Positions 44,119 through 54,730 of a DNA stretch of 64,000 bases are shown here, one piece after another. Numbering within the stretch: position 1 is the first letter of the stretch; the number at the start of each line of letters is the position of its first letter. The notes beneath the pieces are model-generated. The model was not told the DNA's origin, did not search any database, and was given only the letters and a program-made list of their open reading frames with translations. The stretch comes from CAZGXI01 sp964529715 (lineage in GTDB: Bacteria > Chloroflexota > Anaerolineae > Aggregatilineales > Ch27): contig CAZGXI010000023.1 in assembly GCA_964529715.1 (NCBI GenBank), positions 1 to 64,000 on the forward strand. The letters are read 5' to 3'. Position numbers and translations under genes: made by a program.

Positions 44119-44154
44119 ACAAGCGCGCCGATCCAGTGGGGTAGATCGGCGCGC
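44119..44154 (-). terminator. Strong hairpin downstream of lpdA
   Basis: A perfect 11-bp stem GCGCGCCGATC (44123-44133) / GATCGGCGCGC (44144-44154) lies downstream of lpdA on the minus strand. It is followed by TTGTTGCG, only a weak T-run. It is probably the lpdA terminator, and also separates lpdA from the sigma operon. Confidence 0.55.
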
Positions 44155-44180
44155 GAACGACTCAAATGCACAAGGCTGCT

Positions 44181-45581
44181 TTAAATGTGAATCGGCTGGC
44201 CTTCCAGGCCGTGCGCGGCCTCCATGATCGCCTCTGAGAGGGTAGGGTGGATGTGGACGTTGCGCGCGATCTCGTGGGGAGTCAGCTCTGCGAAGTGTGC
44301 CAGGGTCAGCTCCGGCAGCAGTTCAGAGACATCCGGCCCGATCAGATGGCCGCCGAGGAGTTCCCCATACTTCTTGTCGCTGATCAGCTTGACGAACCCG
44401 CCGCTTTCGCCCAGGCCCAGCGCCTTGCCGCTGGCCTGCCAGGGGAACTTGCTCACGTTGATGTCATAGCCCGCCGCGCGCGCCTCGGCCTCGGTGTAGC
44501 CGAAGGAGGCGATCTGCGGTTGGCAGAAGATGGCGCGCGGCATCATGCGATAGTCGAGCGTAAGCGTTTCCACCCCGGCGATGCTCTCGGCGGCAACCAG
44601 GCCCATCGCGCTACCCACATGGGCCAGCATCATCTTGGCCGTCACGTCGCCGATGGCATAGATACCGGGGACGTTCGTCTGCATGTGCGCGTCGATCTCG
44701 ATGGCGCCTGTCTTTTCGTTGAGCTTGACGCCGGTCTTTTCCAGGCCGTAGCCTTCGGTGCGCGGCTTGAAGCTGGTGGCCTGCATGGCCTGCTCGGCCT
44801 CTAGAACGACCTGCTTTCCGTCGGCGGTGGCGATCACGCGGGCGCGTTCCTCCGACTCCTCCATGCCGTCCACGCGCGTCGCGGTCAGCACCTTGATGCC
44901 CATCTTTTTGAACTGTTTTTCCAGTTCGGCGGAGACTTCTTCGTCTTCCAGCGGCGCCAGGCGTGGCATGTATTCGACCAGTGTCACCTCGACGCCGTAA
45001 TTGTGCATGACGTAGGCGAATTCCAGGCCGAGTGCGCCCGCCCCAACGATGATGATGCTTCGGGGCAGTGTGTCGCTGAGAATGGCTTCCAGATAGGTGA
45101 TGATGCGCTTGCCGACCTGTGTGCCGGGCAGCAGGCGCGGACTGGCGCCGGTGGCGATGATGATGTTTTTAGCCTTGAGCGTTTCCTGGCCGCCGCCGTT
45201 GAGGGCGACTTCAAGGGTGTGCGAATCGGCGAATGTGCCCCAACCATCATAGGTGTCGATCTTGTTTTTCTTCATCAAGAAGCGGACGCCCTTCACCAGC
45301 CGGTCGGAAACCTGACGGCTGCGTTTGAAGGCGGCAGCGTAATCCAGTTGCAGGTTATCGAAGCTGAAACCGAAATCTTTGGCCCGGTGCTGAACGATGT
45401 GAGCTAGTTCGGCGTTGCGCAGCAGGGCTTTGGTGGGGATACAGCCCACATTCAGGCACACACCGCCCCACCACTGTTTTTCCACCACCGCTGTTGTGAA
45501 GCCCAATTGCGCGGCGCGGATGGCAGCCACGTAGCCGCCCGGCCCCGCGCCGAGGACGACAACATCATATTCTTTAGCCAT
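44181..45581 (-). CDS. lpdA: Dihydrolipoyl dehydrogenase
   Basis: The E3 flavoenzyme reoxidises dihydrolipoyl groups of 2-oxoacid dehydrogenases or the glycine cleavage system. The 466-residue protein has the FAD motif VVVLGAGPGGYVAAIRAAQLG (about 7-27), the redox disulfide GGVCLNVGCIPTKALL (C42, C47), the NAD-binding GAGALGLEFA, and the C-terminal His-Glu pair in HIHPTLSEAIMEAAHG. No E1 or E2 genes are adjacent, so it stands alone behind the cytochrome operon. Confidence 0.97.
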   Translation of the reverse strand: MAKEYDVVVLGAGPGGYVAAIRAAQLGFTTAVVEKQWWGGVCLNVGCIPTKALLRNAELAHIVQHRAKDFGFSFDNLQLDYAAAFKRSRQVSDRLVKGVRFLMKKNKIDTYDGWGTFADSHTLEVALNGGGQETLKAKNIIIATGASPRLLPGTQVGKRIITYLEAILSDTLPRSIIIVGAGALGLEFAYVMHNYGVEVTLVEYMPRLAPLEDEEVSAELEKQFKKMGIKVLTATRVDGMEESEERARVIATADGKQVVLEAEQAMQATSFKPRTEGYGLEKTGVKLNEKTGAIEIDAHMQTNVPGIYAIGDVTAKMMLAHVGSAMGLVAAESIAGVETLTLDYRMMPRAIFCQPQIASFGYTEAEARAAGYDINVSKFPWQASGKALGLGESGGFVKLISDKKYGELLGGHLIGPDVSELLPELTLAHFAELTPHEIARNVHIHPTLSEAIMEAAHGLEGQPIHI

Positions 45582-45652
45582 GCGTGTTCTCCGTCACTGG
45601 TCGTTGCATGTTTAAAACTGCCCCAGAGTCTAGCGCAGCAACCGGGGGATGT

Positions 45653-45687
45653 AAAAAGCTCGCAGGCCGGCTGCCCAACCTGCGAGC
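45653..45687 (-). terminator. Intrinsic terminator of the cytochrome genes
   Basis: On the minus strand the stem GCTCGCAGG (45687-45679) / CCTGCGAGC (45666-45658) with a 12-base loop is followed by TTTTTAC. It lies 40 bp after the stop of the decaheme gene and 70 bp before lpdA, so it separates the two transcription units. Confidence 0.8.
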
Positions 45688-45727
45688 CATGCACCGCTGC
45701 GCGGGCGTTTTGTTTGCGGGCGCACGG

Positions 45728-47737
45728 TTATCCTTCGTCGATCTGCGCCGGGGTGGATTCTCCGGCGGGTGCGCCGGCCTGAATCCACGCGCGCAGCAGG
45801 TCCATCTGGTCGTCTGTCAGCCGGGCGAAGTGCCCCTGGCCCAGAATCTCGACGATCCGGCTGCGCTCCGGCGCCTCCGGCACGATCACGGGGCCGCTGG
45901 TGCTGCCGGCCATCAGGGCGTCATAAGTGGTTATGTTGAGGCCCCGGCTGGCCGTCGTGGGGCCGTGACACCTGCCGCAAGCGTCTTGTAGGATCGGCTG
46001 AAGCGTCTGATAGGTGAGGGCGGGTGGCGGCGCTGCTTCGCCGACAGGCGCACCTGCTGCGATCCACTGGCGTAGCGTGTCCAGTTCTTCGTCGCTGAAG
46101 CGCGCGAAGTGTCCCTCGGAGAGCACCTGGACGATCCGGCTTTCGTCCGGCGATCCGGCCACGATCACGGGGCCGCTTGAGCTGCCCGCCATCAGGCTAT
46201 CGTAATCGGTCACACGCAGCCCGCGCGTTGGGTTGTCGCCGTGACAGCCACCGCAACGGCTTTCAAACAACGGTTGGAGCGTCTGGTAGGTGAGAGCCTG
46301 TCCGGTAGTTTCGGCGGGCGGCGCAGCGGGTCCCTCTTCTGGCATAGTGGCCTCTTCGGCGGGCGGTGCTTCCTGCAGGCCGAGTTGAATCGCCAGCGTG
46401 GGCGCGTCGAAGCCGCCGAAGCGCCAATCTACCCCATGGCACATGCTGTTGGAACAAAAGCTGCTGTCGTCTGTGCCGCCGGGATTGTTCACCGTGTGAC
46501 AGTTGGCGCAGGTCTGGTCGAATTCGTTATGGTGGCGGCTGATCCAGGTCGAGTCCAGATGCGACTCAGGCTCGATGCCGGTTGCCAGCAGCAGCGTCGG
46601 CTCAATATCGCCCGGACGCACGACGACCGGGATGGAGTGACAGAGATTGCATTCCAGCCGGACGGCTTCCCCTTCGGCGCTGAAGTGCTGGCCATCGTGG
46701 CAGCGGAAGCAGCCGGGCCAATCGCGGTGCCCGACGTTGTTGGGGTGGGTCTGCCAGTCTAACTCTTGCGCCGGGTAGGTGTTTTGCGCGTAAGTTTCCC
46801 GAAGGGCAGTGATGGCATCGCCGACCTGTCCCTCATTTTCGGCGTAGAACGTGGGGAACTGGATGCGGTAGTAGGCTTCCAGTTCGGCAAACAGCGGTTC
46901 GGGGTCTTCGACTGAGGCATTGGCGCGCGTCAGCAGGTCTACGGCGCGTGCACGGATGAACGGGATGTCGGTCGAAATCTGCCCACGCAGCAGCAGCGAG
47001 TCGACTAAGTTGCGAGGGTTGTCCAGCAGATGTGAGATGCGGTTGTGGCAGGTGATGCAATCCATCGTCTGGAGGGTGTACTGATCCAGGTTTTGAGTGT
47101 CTATTGTCGCGTTCTCGGCGACGTATTCAATGGTCTGGCCGTCTGCCGTGTTGACGCGAATCCAGGGAATGTCCTGTTGCAGGGTGTCAGTGGCGATGAA
47201 CTCGATAGCGTTTTCCACGTGCCAGTGAATACCGCGTCCTAGTCCTTCGCGCTGGCTGCCGCCACCGGTGTGCATCAGCAGATAAACGTCGTAGCGTTCG
47301 TTGCGTTCACTCTCGGAAAAATGATTCAGCACGCGCAGGCTGTCATCGGAGAACTTCTCCGGAAAATGGCATAGTTCGCAGGTTTCGCGCGCCGGGCGCA
47401 TGGAACTGACCATGATGGGATATTCGTAGTGGCCGGTGATGGTGTCGAACAGCAGGCGCATATGGCTGGTCTTGCGCACGAATTGCTCGATCAGTAGCCC
47501 TCGCCCGATGTGGCAGTCTACACACAGCACGCGCGCATGGGGCGACACGCGGTAGGTGTTGTATTCTGGCGGCATGGTGTGGCAGGTGGAACCGCAAAAG
47601 TCCGGCGAGTTGCTGTATTCCCAGACGGGTGGGATGATCAGCAGCAGGGCGATAAATCCCACGACCACACCGCCAAAAAGGAGCGCCCGGCGGCGCGGAC
47701 TCTGAGGCAGACGGAACATCTTACGGAGGCGGTTCAT
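45728..47737 (-). CDS. Membrane-anchored decaheme cytochrome c with tandem C-terminal heme domains
   Basis: The 669-residue protein has one N-terminal membrane helix (about 18-38). An NapC/NirT-like start follows with the motif CGSTCH, a CX3CH heme site, then CVDCH, CELCH, CITCH, CFRCH, CNLCH, CANCH and CSNSMCH (CX4CH). Two tandem copies of a planctomycete-type heme domain (LTYQTLQPLFESRCGGCH and LTYQTLQPILQDACGRCH, about 500 and 590) close the protein. That gives ten sites: eight CXXCH plus two variants. It is likely a periplasmic electron carrier or quinol-linked reductase. The ATG is supported by GGGAG. It follows the nonaheme gene. Confidence 0.85.
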   Translation of the reverse strand: MNRLRKMFRLPQSPRRRALLFGGVVVGFIALLLIIPPVWEYSNSPDFCGSTCHTMPPEYNTYRVSPHARVLCVDCHIGRGLLIEQFVRKTSHMRLLFDTITGHYEYPIMVSSMRPARETCELCHFPEKFSDDSLRVLNHFSESERNERYDVYLLMHTGGGSQREGLGRGIHWHVENAIEFIATDTLQQDIPWIRVNTADGQTIEYVAENATIDTQNLDQYTLQTMDCITCHNRISHLLDNPRNLVDSLLLRGQISTDIPFIRARAVDLLTRANASVEDPEPLFAELEAYYRIQFPTFYAENEGQVGDAITALRETYAQNTYPAQELDWQTHPNNVGHRDWPGCFRCHDGQHFSAEGEAVRLECNLCHSIPVVVRPGDIEPTLLLATGIEPESHLDSTWISRHHNEFDQTCANCHTVNNPGGTDDSSFCSNSMCHGVDWRFGGFDAPTLAIQLGLQEAPPAEEATMPEEGPAAPPAETTGQALTYQTLQPLFESRCGGCHGDNPTRGLRVTDYDSLMAGSSSGPVIVAGSPDESRIVQVLSEGHFARFSDEELDTLRQWIAAGAPVGEAAPPPALTYQTLQPILQDACGRCHGPTTASRGLNITTYDALMAGSTSGPVIVPEAPERSRIVEILGQGHFARLTDDQMDLLRAWIQAGAPAGESTPAQIDEG

Positions 47738-47832
47738 CGGCTTATCTCCCGGCTCACCGACGCAGCCGCCGCGCCAAATGCCCGGCGGTTGTTGTGTGTA
47801 AACATCGTCTACCTGACTGATGCAGGAACAGA

Positions 47833-47862
47833 ACACCCGCAGACATGGTGGCCTGCGGGTGT
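47833..47862. other. Hairpin between the two cytochrome genes
   Basis: ACACCCGCAG (47833-47842) / CTGCGGGTGT (47853-47862) are perfect 10-bp arms. A second GC-rich hairpin (CCGGGC...GCCCGG, near 47877-47892) lies next to it. There is no good T-run, so partial termination or mRNA processing in the 166-bp gap is possible. Confidence 0.5.
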
Positions 47863-47903
47863 ATCTGATCCAGAGGCCGGGCTGACGCCCGGTCTCCTGA
47901 ATG

Positions 47904-49784
47904 CTATTCCCTGGGCGGGATGATGGTCGCGCCCGGAACAGGCTCGCCGGTCAGTCGCTCATAGCTGAGTTGCAGCAGCGACACGACGTAGCGCAGGTTG
48001 TGGATCGCCGACGATTCGACATCCGCCGTGAACTTGAAGTTGTAGACGGCGCCCTTCAGGTCCACACTGGGATTTTCCGGCAGTTGGAAGTAGGGATAGT
48101 GATCGAGCACGACCACGCCCTGGGCTTCGAGCGCGCTCTGGAGTACCGCGCGCAACCCGGCCACCTCGTCCTGGTTGGACTCGATGGCGCCGTCGCCGTC
48201 GTAGTCACGGCGGGCCTCGAAGGCAAAGCTCTCGGCGGCGTCGTGGCACTGCTGGCAGACGGCGACGTTTTCGGTCCCGTCTACCGGGCTGATCATGGCG
48301 AAGGTATGCTCGCCGACCGTCTCATGGCCGGGCAGCGGGTTTCCGTTGGCGTCCATACCGGGTGTTGGGGCCATGTGGCAGCCGATGCAGCTGTCTTCGA
48401 CGACACGCCCGTGTGTACTGGTGGGCAGGGTCATTCCCCAGGTGTAGCCGCCGGTGGCGTTCATCAGTTCCGCCGCCGTCGAGTAGTGCGGCGTGCGGAG
48501 CGTTTCGCCTTCGACGGCAGCCACCGGTGCGGTGCGGGCGTTGTGGCAGCTCATACAGGTGGCCGCCGGCCCGGCGCCCGCGACTTCGATGCCGCCCGGC
48601 AGCAGCACGGAGTCAAACGTGCGGAGCTGGTTGGGGTTGGCGGCGTTGTGCGGGTCGTGGCAGACGGCGCAGGTGATAACCTGGTAGTTCGTCCGCGATT
48701 CTTCCGGCGGGATGCCCTGCGTGAAGTCGATGTACCCGGCGCCGCTGTGGCAGCGCACGCAGTCGGTCTCTTCCGGCCCGATGGGATAGGTGAAGGCGCG
48801 GGCGTTCGCGGCGGCGTGTGCGCTGAGTTCCCATTGCTGCGGGAAGGTGTGGTACGGCTCTTCGGCGTGGCACTGGGCGCACGTGCCGTAGGCCAGCCCG
48901 CGGCCAATTGGCCCGGCCTGGCTGACGGCGCTTTCTTCTTCGTCATCCCCGCCTGCCGCTGCCGTCTGGTGAGCACCGCCCGGACCGTGACAGCTTTCGC
49001 ACTGGATGTTCGCCAGGGCCGCAACCTGCGGGAACTCCGCCACCATCGCGTCCCAGTTGCCCGGTTGCAACACTTCTGGGAAGGTCCAGCCCGCTTCGGC
49101 GGCCACGTCGTCGAAGCCGCCGTTGACGGCTTCAGGCCGGTTATTGAACCCGGTGGTGTGGCACGTGATGCACTCGGCGCTGTAGTGATTGCTTACCAGG
49201 CCGTCGATGGCGCGCGTGAACATGGTCGCGTGGCCAGTGGCAGCCCAGGCGGCTGCCGTTTCTTCGTGGCAGCTTGAGCACTGGGGCGCTTCTGCTTCAC
49301 CCGCGATGCCGCCCACGCCGACGTAGGTGGTGGCCGTGACGACCCACTCGGTTGTGGCAGTGTTCCCGGCCTCGTCCGTGGCGGTCAGGGTCAGCACATA
49401 CTGCCCTTCCACGTCTGCCAGCCAGTGAGCAACCGTCTCGCCGCCCAGTTCGGCGGCGGAACCTGCCGGCACGGTCAGGTTCCAGGTGAAGGTAAACCCT
49501 TCGACGAGCGCCGCCGGCTCCTGGAAGTCCTCGATGTTCTCGACCATCATGTTGGGGTAGATGCCGTAGGGCAGGATGATCGCCTGCACGGGTTGTGTGG
49601 CGGGGTCCTGGCCTGCCGGGATCGCGTAGGCTTGTGCCGCGACGTAGGTTCCAATCCCGACGACGTTGGACGCCGTCGTGACAATCGGCATCTGCGGAAT
49701 TTGCTCCTGGCCTGCCGCCCCCCACGCGGCCAGTGCCAGCAACAGCAACATACCACCGACAGCAAAAAGCGATTTATGCGACAT
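47904..49784 (-). CDS. Secreted nonaheme cytochrome c
   Basis: The 626-residue protein has a signal peptide (about 5-25, LLLLALAAWGAAGQE), a PKD/Ig-like N-terminal domain (about 60-150; FTFTWNLTVPAGSAAELG, VLTLTATDEAGNTATTEWVV), and nine CXXCH sites: CSSCH, CITCH, CESCH, CAQCH, CVRCH, CAVCH, CMSCH, CIGCH and CQQCH. The spacing recalls cytochrome c554-like and octaheme families, but no single match was made. A periplasmic electron-transfer role is likely. Translation may be coupled to a small ORF whose stop overlaps its start (49774-49851). GGGAGGA lies 8 bases before the ATG. Confidence 0.88.
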   Translation of the reverse strand: MSHKSLFAVGGMLLLLALAAWGAAGQEQIPQMPIVTTASNVVGIGTYVAAQAYAIPAGQDPATQPVQAIILPYGIYPNMMVENIEDFQEPAALVEGFTFTWNLTVPAGSAAELGGETVAHWLADVEGQYVLTLTATDEAGNTATTEWVVTATTYVGVGGIAGEAEAPQCSSCHEETAAAWAATGHATMFTRAIDGLVSNHYSAECITCHTTGFNNRPEAVNGGFDDVAAEAGWTFPEVLQPGNWDAMVAEFPQVAALANIQCESCHGPGGAHQTAAAGGDDEEESAVSQAGPIGRGLAYGTCAQCHAEEPYHTFPQQWELSAHAAANARAFTYPIGPEETDCVRCHSGAGYIDFTQGIPPEESRTNYQVITCAVCHDPHNAANPNQLRTFDSVLLPGGIEVAGAGPAATCMSCHNARTAPVAAVEGETLRTPHYSTAAELMNATGGYTWGMTLPTSTHGRVVEDSCIGCHMAPTPGMDANGNPLPGHETVGEHTFAMISPVDGTENVAVCQQCHDAAESFAFEARRDYDGDGAIESNQDEVAGLRAVLQSALEAQGVVVLDHYPYFQLPENPSVDLKGAVYNFKFTADVESSAIHNLRYVVSLLQLSYERLTGEPVPGATIIPPRE

Positions 49785-49851
49785 AGGCGCGTCCTCCCAG
49801 AACGATGGGGCTATGTCTGTACAGATGACCGATGACCAGTTGACCGGGCAT
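49774..49851 (-). CDS. Possible 25-residue upstream ORF of the nonaheme gene
   Basis: A 25-codon frame begins MPGQLVIGHLYRHSP with a very strong Shine-Dalgarno (AGGAGG, three bases before the ATG). Its TAA stop overlaps the first codons of the cytochrome gene by 11 bp. It follows the putative promoter at 49909-49938. Coupled or stalling translation is possible. It is a short frame with no recognised homologue, so it may not be translated. Confidence 0.35.
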   Translation of the reverse strand: MPGQLVIGHLYRHSPIVLGGRAYVA

Positions 49852-49873
49852 TGACCTCCTTTTCTCTCTGGAT

Positions 49874-49890
49874 ATGGGAATTATTCCCAT
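49874..49890. promoter_or_regulatory. 17-bp palindrome, putative operator
   Basis: ATGGGAAT-T-ATTCCCAT has two perfect 8-bp arms around one base. It lies in the 5' UTR between the putative promoter (49909-49938) and the 25-residue ORF. Symmetry and site fit a dimeric repressor; the regulator is unknown. Confidence 0.5.
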
Positions 49891-49908
49891 CACACAGGTC
49901 CTTTTCTG

Positions 49909-49938
49909 ATTATAAAATGAGAATCCGGTGAGAGGCAA
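49909..49938 (-). promoter_or_regulatory. Putative promoter of the nonaheme cytochrome
   Basis: On the minus strand TTGCCT (49938-49933) and a perfect TATAAT (49914-49909) are 18 bp apart. Transcription would begin near 49902, upstream of the palindrome and small ORF. The rest of the 303-bp gap (49785-50087) shows no other gene. Confidence 0.5.
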
Positions 49939-50087
49939 GCGTTTCATCGGGCCAATATCGGTGACATTTGTCCTGCATATGGCCTGACAAACCTCTTGCG
50001 GTTGGCAGCAGAGATGACGACAGGATTGTAGGATGTGGGAAAAATTCTCATGCGGCGCGACAGAGTCGCTGCCGCCCAGAGAGGGCT

Positions 50088-50837
50088 TCACGGCAGTGGG
50101 GCAGCCTGGCGCAGGGTGAAATCGACGATCAGGGCATCCTGGGCGGCTTCCACCGCCAGCACGTCGATCTGCTCGCGCGGCCCGTATTCTCCCAGGCCGG
50201 TATTCAGGGCTGCGTTGACCATCGGGATTAGCGTTTCGTTGACGGCTTCGAGCGCCGGGCCGGGCGGGGAAATGCCGCCGATGGAAGCACTGGTCACGCT
50301 GACGGCGACCTGCCCATTCTGCACTGCCAGTTGCGCGGTGGCATTGACGCGCAGGATCAGGCCGAGCATGTGCAGGTCGGCGGTCAGAGTTGCGCCACCG
50401 GGGAGCAGGTCCAGGTGGACGTTGCTGGCGTTGGGTACTTCTGCCAGGAAGGGTGTGATCAGCGCATTGACTTCGGCCTCGCTGAAGGTCACGCGCGGCG
50501 TGATGCCGCTGCTGTCGAACGGCACGATCAGGTCGCCCAGGGCGTCGGTGTGGGCAGTGGCATAGGCGTCGGCGGTTTGCCGGATGTCGCTCAGGCGCAG
50601 GGTGGGGCTGGGCGTCAGAGAAGGTGTGGAAGACGGCGTTTGGAACGGGGGCAGCGTACTGAAAATCGCTGCCGCTGTCGGCGACAGGATGGTCGGCGTG
50701 GATGTGGGGAAAAAGGCGGCTAGCAGGGAGGACAAGGAGATCGTGTTGCTCCCTGATCCGAACCCGACGATGGCGCAGATGAGGGCAGCGGCAACCAGCA
50801 GCAGAAAGATCAGACCGAGCAGGACAGAGCGTCGCAT
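50088..50837 (-). CDS. Membrane-anchored protein of unknown function
   Basis: The 249-residue protein has an N-terminal signal anchor (about 5-25, VLLGLIFLLLVAAALICAIVG), a Thr/Ser/Pro linker (about 45-75) and an outer alpha/beta domain with FSEAEVNALITPFLAEVP, VHLDLLPGGATLTADLHMLGL and a C-terminal ALIVDFTLR. This order loosely recalls YpmS/DUF2140-like membrane proteins with a lipid-binding-like outer domain. It is not a cytochrome but lies between the Fe-S protein and the nonaheme gene on the same strand. The ATG at 50837 has AGGAGG five bases upstream. Confidence 0.7.
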   Translation of the reverse strand: MRRSVLLGLIFLLLVAAALICAIVGFGSGSNTISLSSLLAAFFPTSTPTILSPTAAAIFSTLPPFQTPSSTPSLTPSPTLRLSDIRQTADAYATAHTDALGDLIVPFDSSGITPRVTFSEAEVNALITPFLAEVPNASNVHLDLLPGGATLTADLHMLGLILRVNATAQLAVQNGQVAVSVTSASIGGISPPGPALEAVNETLIPMVNAALNTGLGEYGPREQIDVLAVEAAQDALIVDFTLRQAAPLP

Positions 50838-50923
50838 AAGCACCTCCTTGTATCGCTACTCTGTACGCGCGGTGGGGAAAAGAGTTTTAATTCCGCTGCC
50901 CGGCCCGGTGTGTCGCTGAAGAA

Positions 50924-52942
<2,019 letters not shown>

Positions 52943-53031
52943 GGCGGTGCGCTCCTTGGTAAAACAGGGAGACGGTTGGGTGTAGGGACTCGAACGATCC
53001 GGAGTCTAACACAGGACCAGGGAGGGGAAAA

Positions 53032-53062
53032 CTGTAGCGGCGGAAATCGCCCGCCGCTACAG
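53032..53062. repeat. Intergenic palindrome, GTAGCGGCGG family copy 4
   Basis: CTGTAGCGGCGG (53032-53043) and CCGCCGCTACAG (53051-53062) form perfect 12-bp arms around AAATCGC. It is the most complete copy of the family, located between the hypothetical gene at 53074 and the Fe-S gene. Confidence 0.8.
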
Positions 53063-53073
53063 GGTGTTCAGGT

Positions 53074-53985
53074 CTACAGGGTCGGCGTCTGGGGGGGCGG
53101 GAGCGGGTCGGCGGTGGGTTCGGCCTGCGACACGCCGCCAGGTTCGGCGACCGGTTCGGCTTGCGGAGGGGTGTCGGGGAAGTGCACGGTCTCGTGCTCT
53201 TCGTCTTCGGCCAGAGCGGGTTCCTCCTCCATGCCGATGCCATCCAGGGTGCTGAGTAGCACTTCGACCGAGGGGCGAATCTCCGGCGGCTCAACCACAT
53301 CTTTGCTGCTGAGCGGATCGGATGGGCGGCGTCCGGCGGCGTAGATGAAGAACGCCATCTCGCAGAACTCCGCCGAGCTTTGCAGGTGTAATTTGCTGGC
53401 ATTGAGGGTAATAAAATCGGCGGCAGTGCGCAGTTCAAAGGCCGTATCCTGGGAGCGCCAGTTATCGCCCAGCTTTTCGATCAAGGCGTCGAGATCGGCA
53501 GGACAGTCGCCATGACGGCCATAGCGCACACGGAACCACACACCGTTGCCGGTGCTTTCTGTAACCAGGTGCACGTTCGGCCCCAGCGTGTAGGCAGCGG
53601 AATACAGCAGCAGCACGGCCTCCTGCACGGTTTCGCGGTTGGCTTCCAGCGGCAGGTTTTCAGGCGCACGGATGGTGGTGGTCAACTGCAATTGCTGAGA
53701 TAGCCAGTCCAGCAGGTCCTGCACATAAAAGAAGCGGATGTGCTGGTGAGGCAGCAATTCGCCCAATTTGAAGCGCATCAGCGCGTGCCAGCCGTTGACG
53801 AGATTCAACACGCCGAGCACTTCGGTAGAGGCGCGGGCCTGCCAATAAGCGCGCGGGCGTTCGGCGGCGCTGTCCAGTTCTACCAGGCTGATGGCGGCCA
53901 GGGCTGCGTTTAGCGGCTCGATGATGCGCCGCATCAGCAGGAATTCAAGCTGGCTAAGGGATTCCCAATCCGGTTCACGGGCCAT
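53074..53985 (-). CDS. Protein with degenerate histidine-kinase-like core
   Basis: The 303-residue protein has an N-terminal helical domain (MAREPDWESLSQLEFLLMRRIIEPLNAALAAISLVEL), then a region like an HATPase fold (LPLEANRETVQEAVLLLYSAAYTLGPNVHLVTESTGNGVWFRVRYGRHG, about 130-180). A Pro/Glu-rich C-terminal tail (about 245-303) follows. A phosphorylatable His in an H-box and a G-box were not found, so this would be a pseudokinase or regulator. The start is the ATG at 53985; a TTG four codons earlier is also open. Function is unknown. Confidence 0.65.
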   Translation of the reverse strand: MAREPDWESLSQLEFLLMRRIIEPLNAALAAISLVELDSAAERPRAYWQARASTEVLGVLNLVNGWHALMRFKLGELLPHQHIRFFYVQDLLDWLSQQLQLTTTIRAPENLPLEANRETVQEAVLLLYSAAYTLGPNVHLVTESTGNGVWFRVRYGRHGDCPADLDALIEKLGDNWRSQDTAFELRTAADFITLNASKLHLQSSAEFCEMAFFIYAAGRRPSDPLSSKDVVEPPEIRPSVEVLLSTLDGIGMEEEPALAEDEEHETVHFPDTPPQAEPVAEPGGVSQAEPTADPLPPPQTPTL

Positions 53986-54021
53986 TGCGGTTTTCAAACC
54001 AGGGACTAACCTGGCCCTTTC

Positions 54022-54064
54022 AAACGATGCGGGACCACCACGTCAGGGGTCCCGTCATCGTTTT
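54022..54064. terminator. Hairpin between two minus-strand genes
   Basis: AAACGATG-C-GGGACC (54022-54036) pairs with GGTCCC-GT-CATCGTTT around an 11-base loop, with small bulges. On the minus strand it lies 40 bp after the Cys-motif gene at 54104-54466 and ends in TTTGAAA, a weak T-run. On the plus strand TTTT follows. Confidence 0.5.
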
Positions 54065-54103
54065 GCTGAATGCAGCTAGCCGCGATACAGGTGAAAGGCC
54101 CGG

Positions 54104-54466
54104 CTAGGCGACCTCAATTTCGGCAAGCGGTACGTAAACGTTGATCGGCGTGGCATCCAGCAGGTAGCGGCGGATGTCGCTCAACGCCTGATCGTAGATG
54201 TCCAGCAGATCGCGGTCTGGCCCTTTGTAGCGGCGCAGCGTCTGGGCGGCGCATTGGAAACAGCCGCGCATGGCCCGGTAACTGTCGGTTTCGCAGGCCA
54301 TACAACCGTTCAGCCGAATCATCATCAGGCAGAAAGCGAGCACTTCTTCATGGGACTCAGGCAGAGATAGCACGCGGTCGATCAACGCTCGCCACTCCGG
54401 GCCGCGCATCTGACGGAGCTGGGGAGTGACGTAGTGAGGATACATAAGCTCGTTTTTGGTGTACAT
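54104..54466 (-). CDS. Small protein with paired CX2C motifs
   Basis: The 120-residue protein starts MYTKNELMYPHYVTPQLRQM. Its core holds NGCMACETDSYRAMRGCFQCAAQTLRRY, two CX2C pairs (about 65-68 and 80-83) that could bind Zn or an Fe-S cluster. The rest is helical. The family was not recognised. The start has AAGGAA about ten bases upstream; an open extension of the frame upstream looks non-coding. It follows, in the same direction, a promoter-like region of 264 bp (54467-54730), in which no gene was seen. Confidence 0.65.
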   Translation of the reverse strand: MYTKNELMYPHYVTPQLRQMRGPEWRALIDRVLSLPESHEEVLAFCLMMIRLNGCMACETDSYRAMRGCFQCAAQTLRRYKGPDRDLLDIYDQALSDIRRYLLDATPINVYVPLAEIEVA

Positions 54467-54730
54467 GACGGCCCATTCCTTTGCGGGGCAGAGCAGTAAA
54501 TCTGTGTATCGGGCGACTGTGTTAAGTTGTGTCACATCCCGTCGCTTATCATTAGCATAGGGTGGGTCGAGTTGAGCCGATATAGCGCCATAGTACTGTT
54601 GAGCGTTAGAGTGTGGTATGCTTTGCCGTCCGTTGCAGCGCGGAAAGAAAATGCCGACTTGTGGCAAACAACCAGGGGGCAGGCTAATACATGCCTGACC
54701 CCTGCAACGTTATGCGATATAAAGGATGTG

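Noticed and set aside
47904..49784. Nitrite reductase or hydroxylamine oxidoreductase
   Set aside because: The nine CXXCH sites fit multiheme carriers but no catalytic heme motif (such as CXXCK) was seen.
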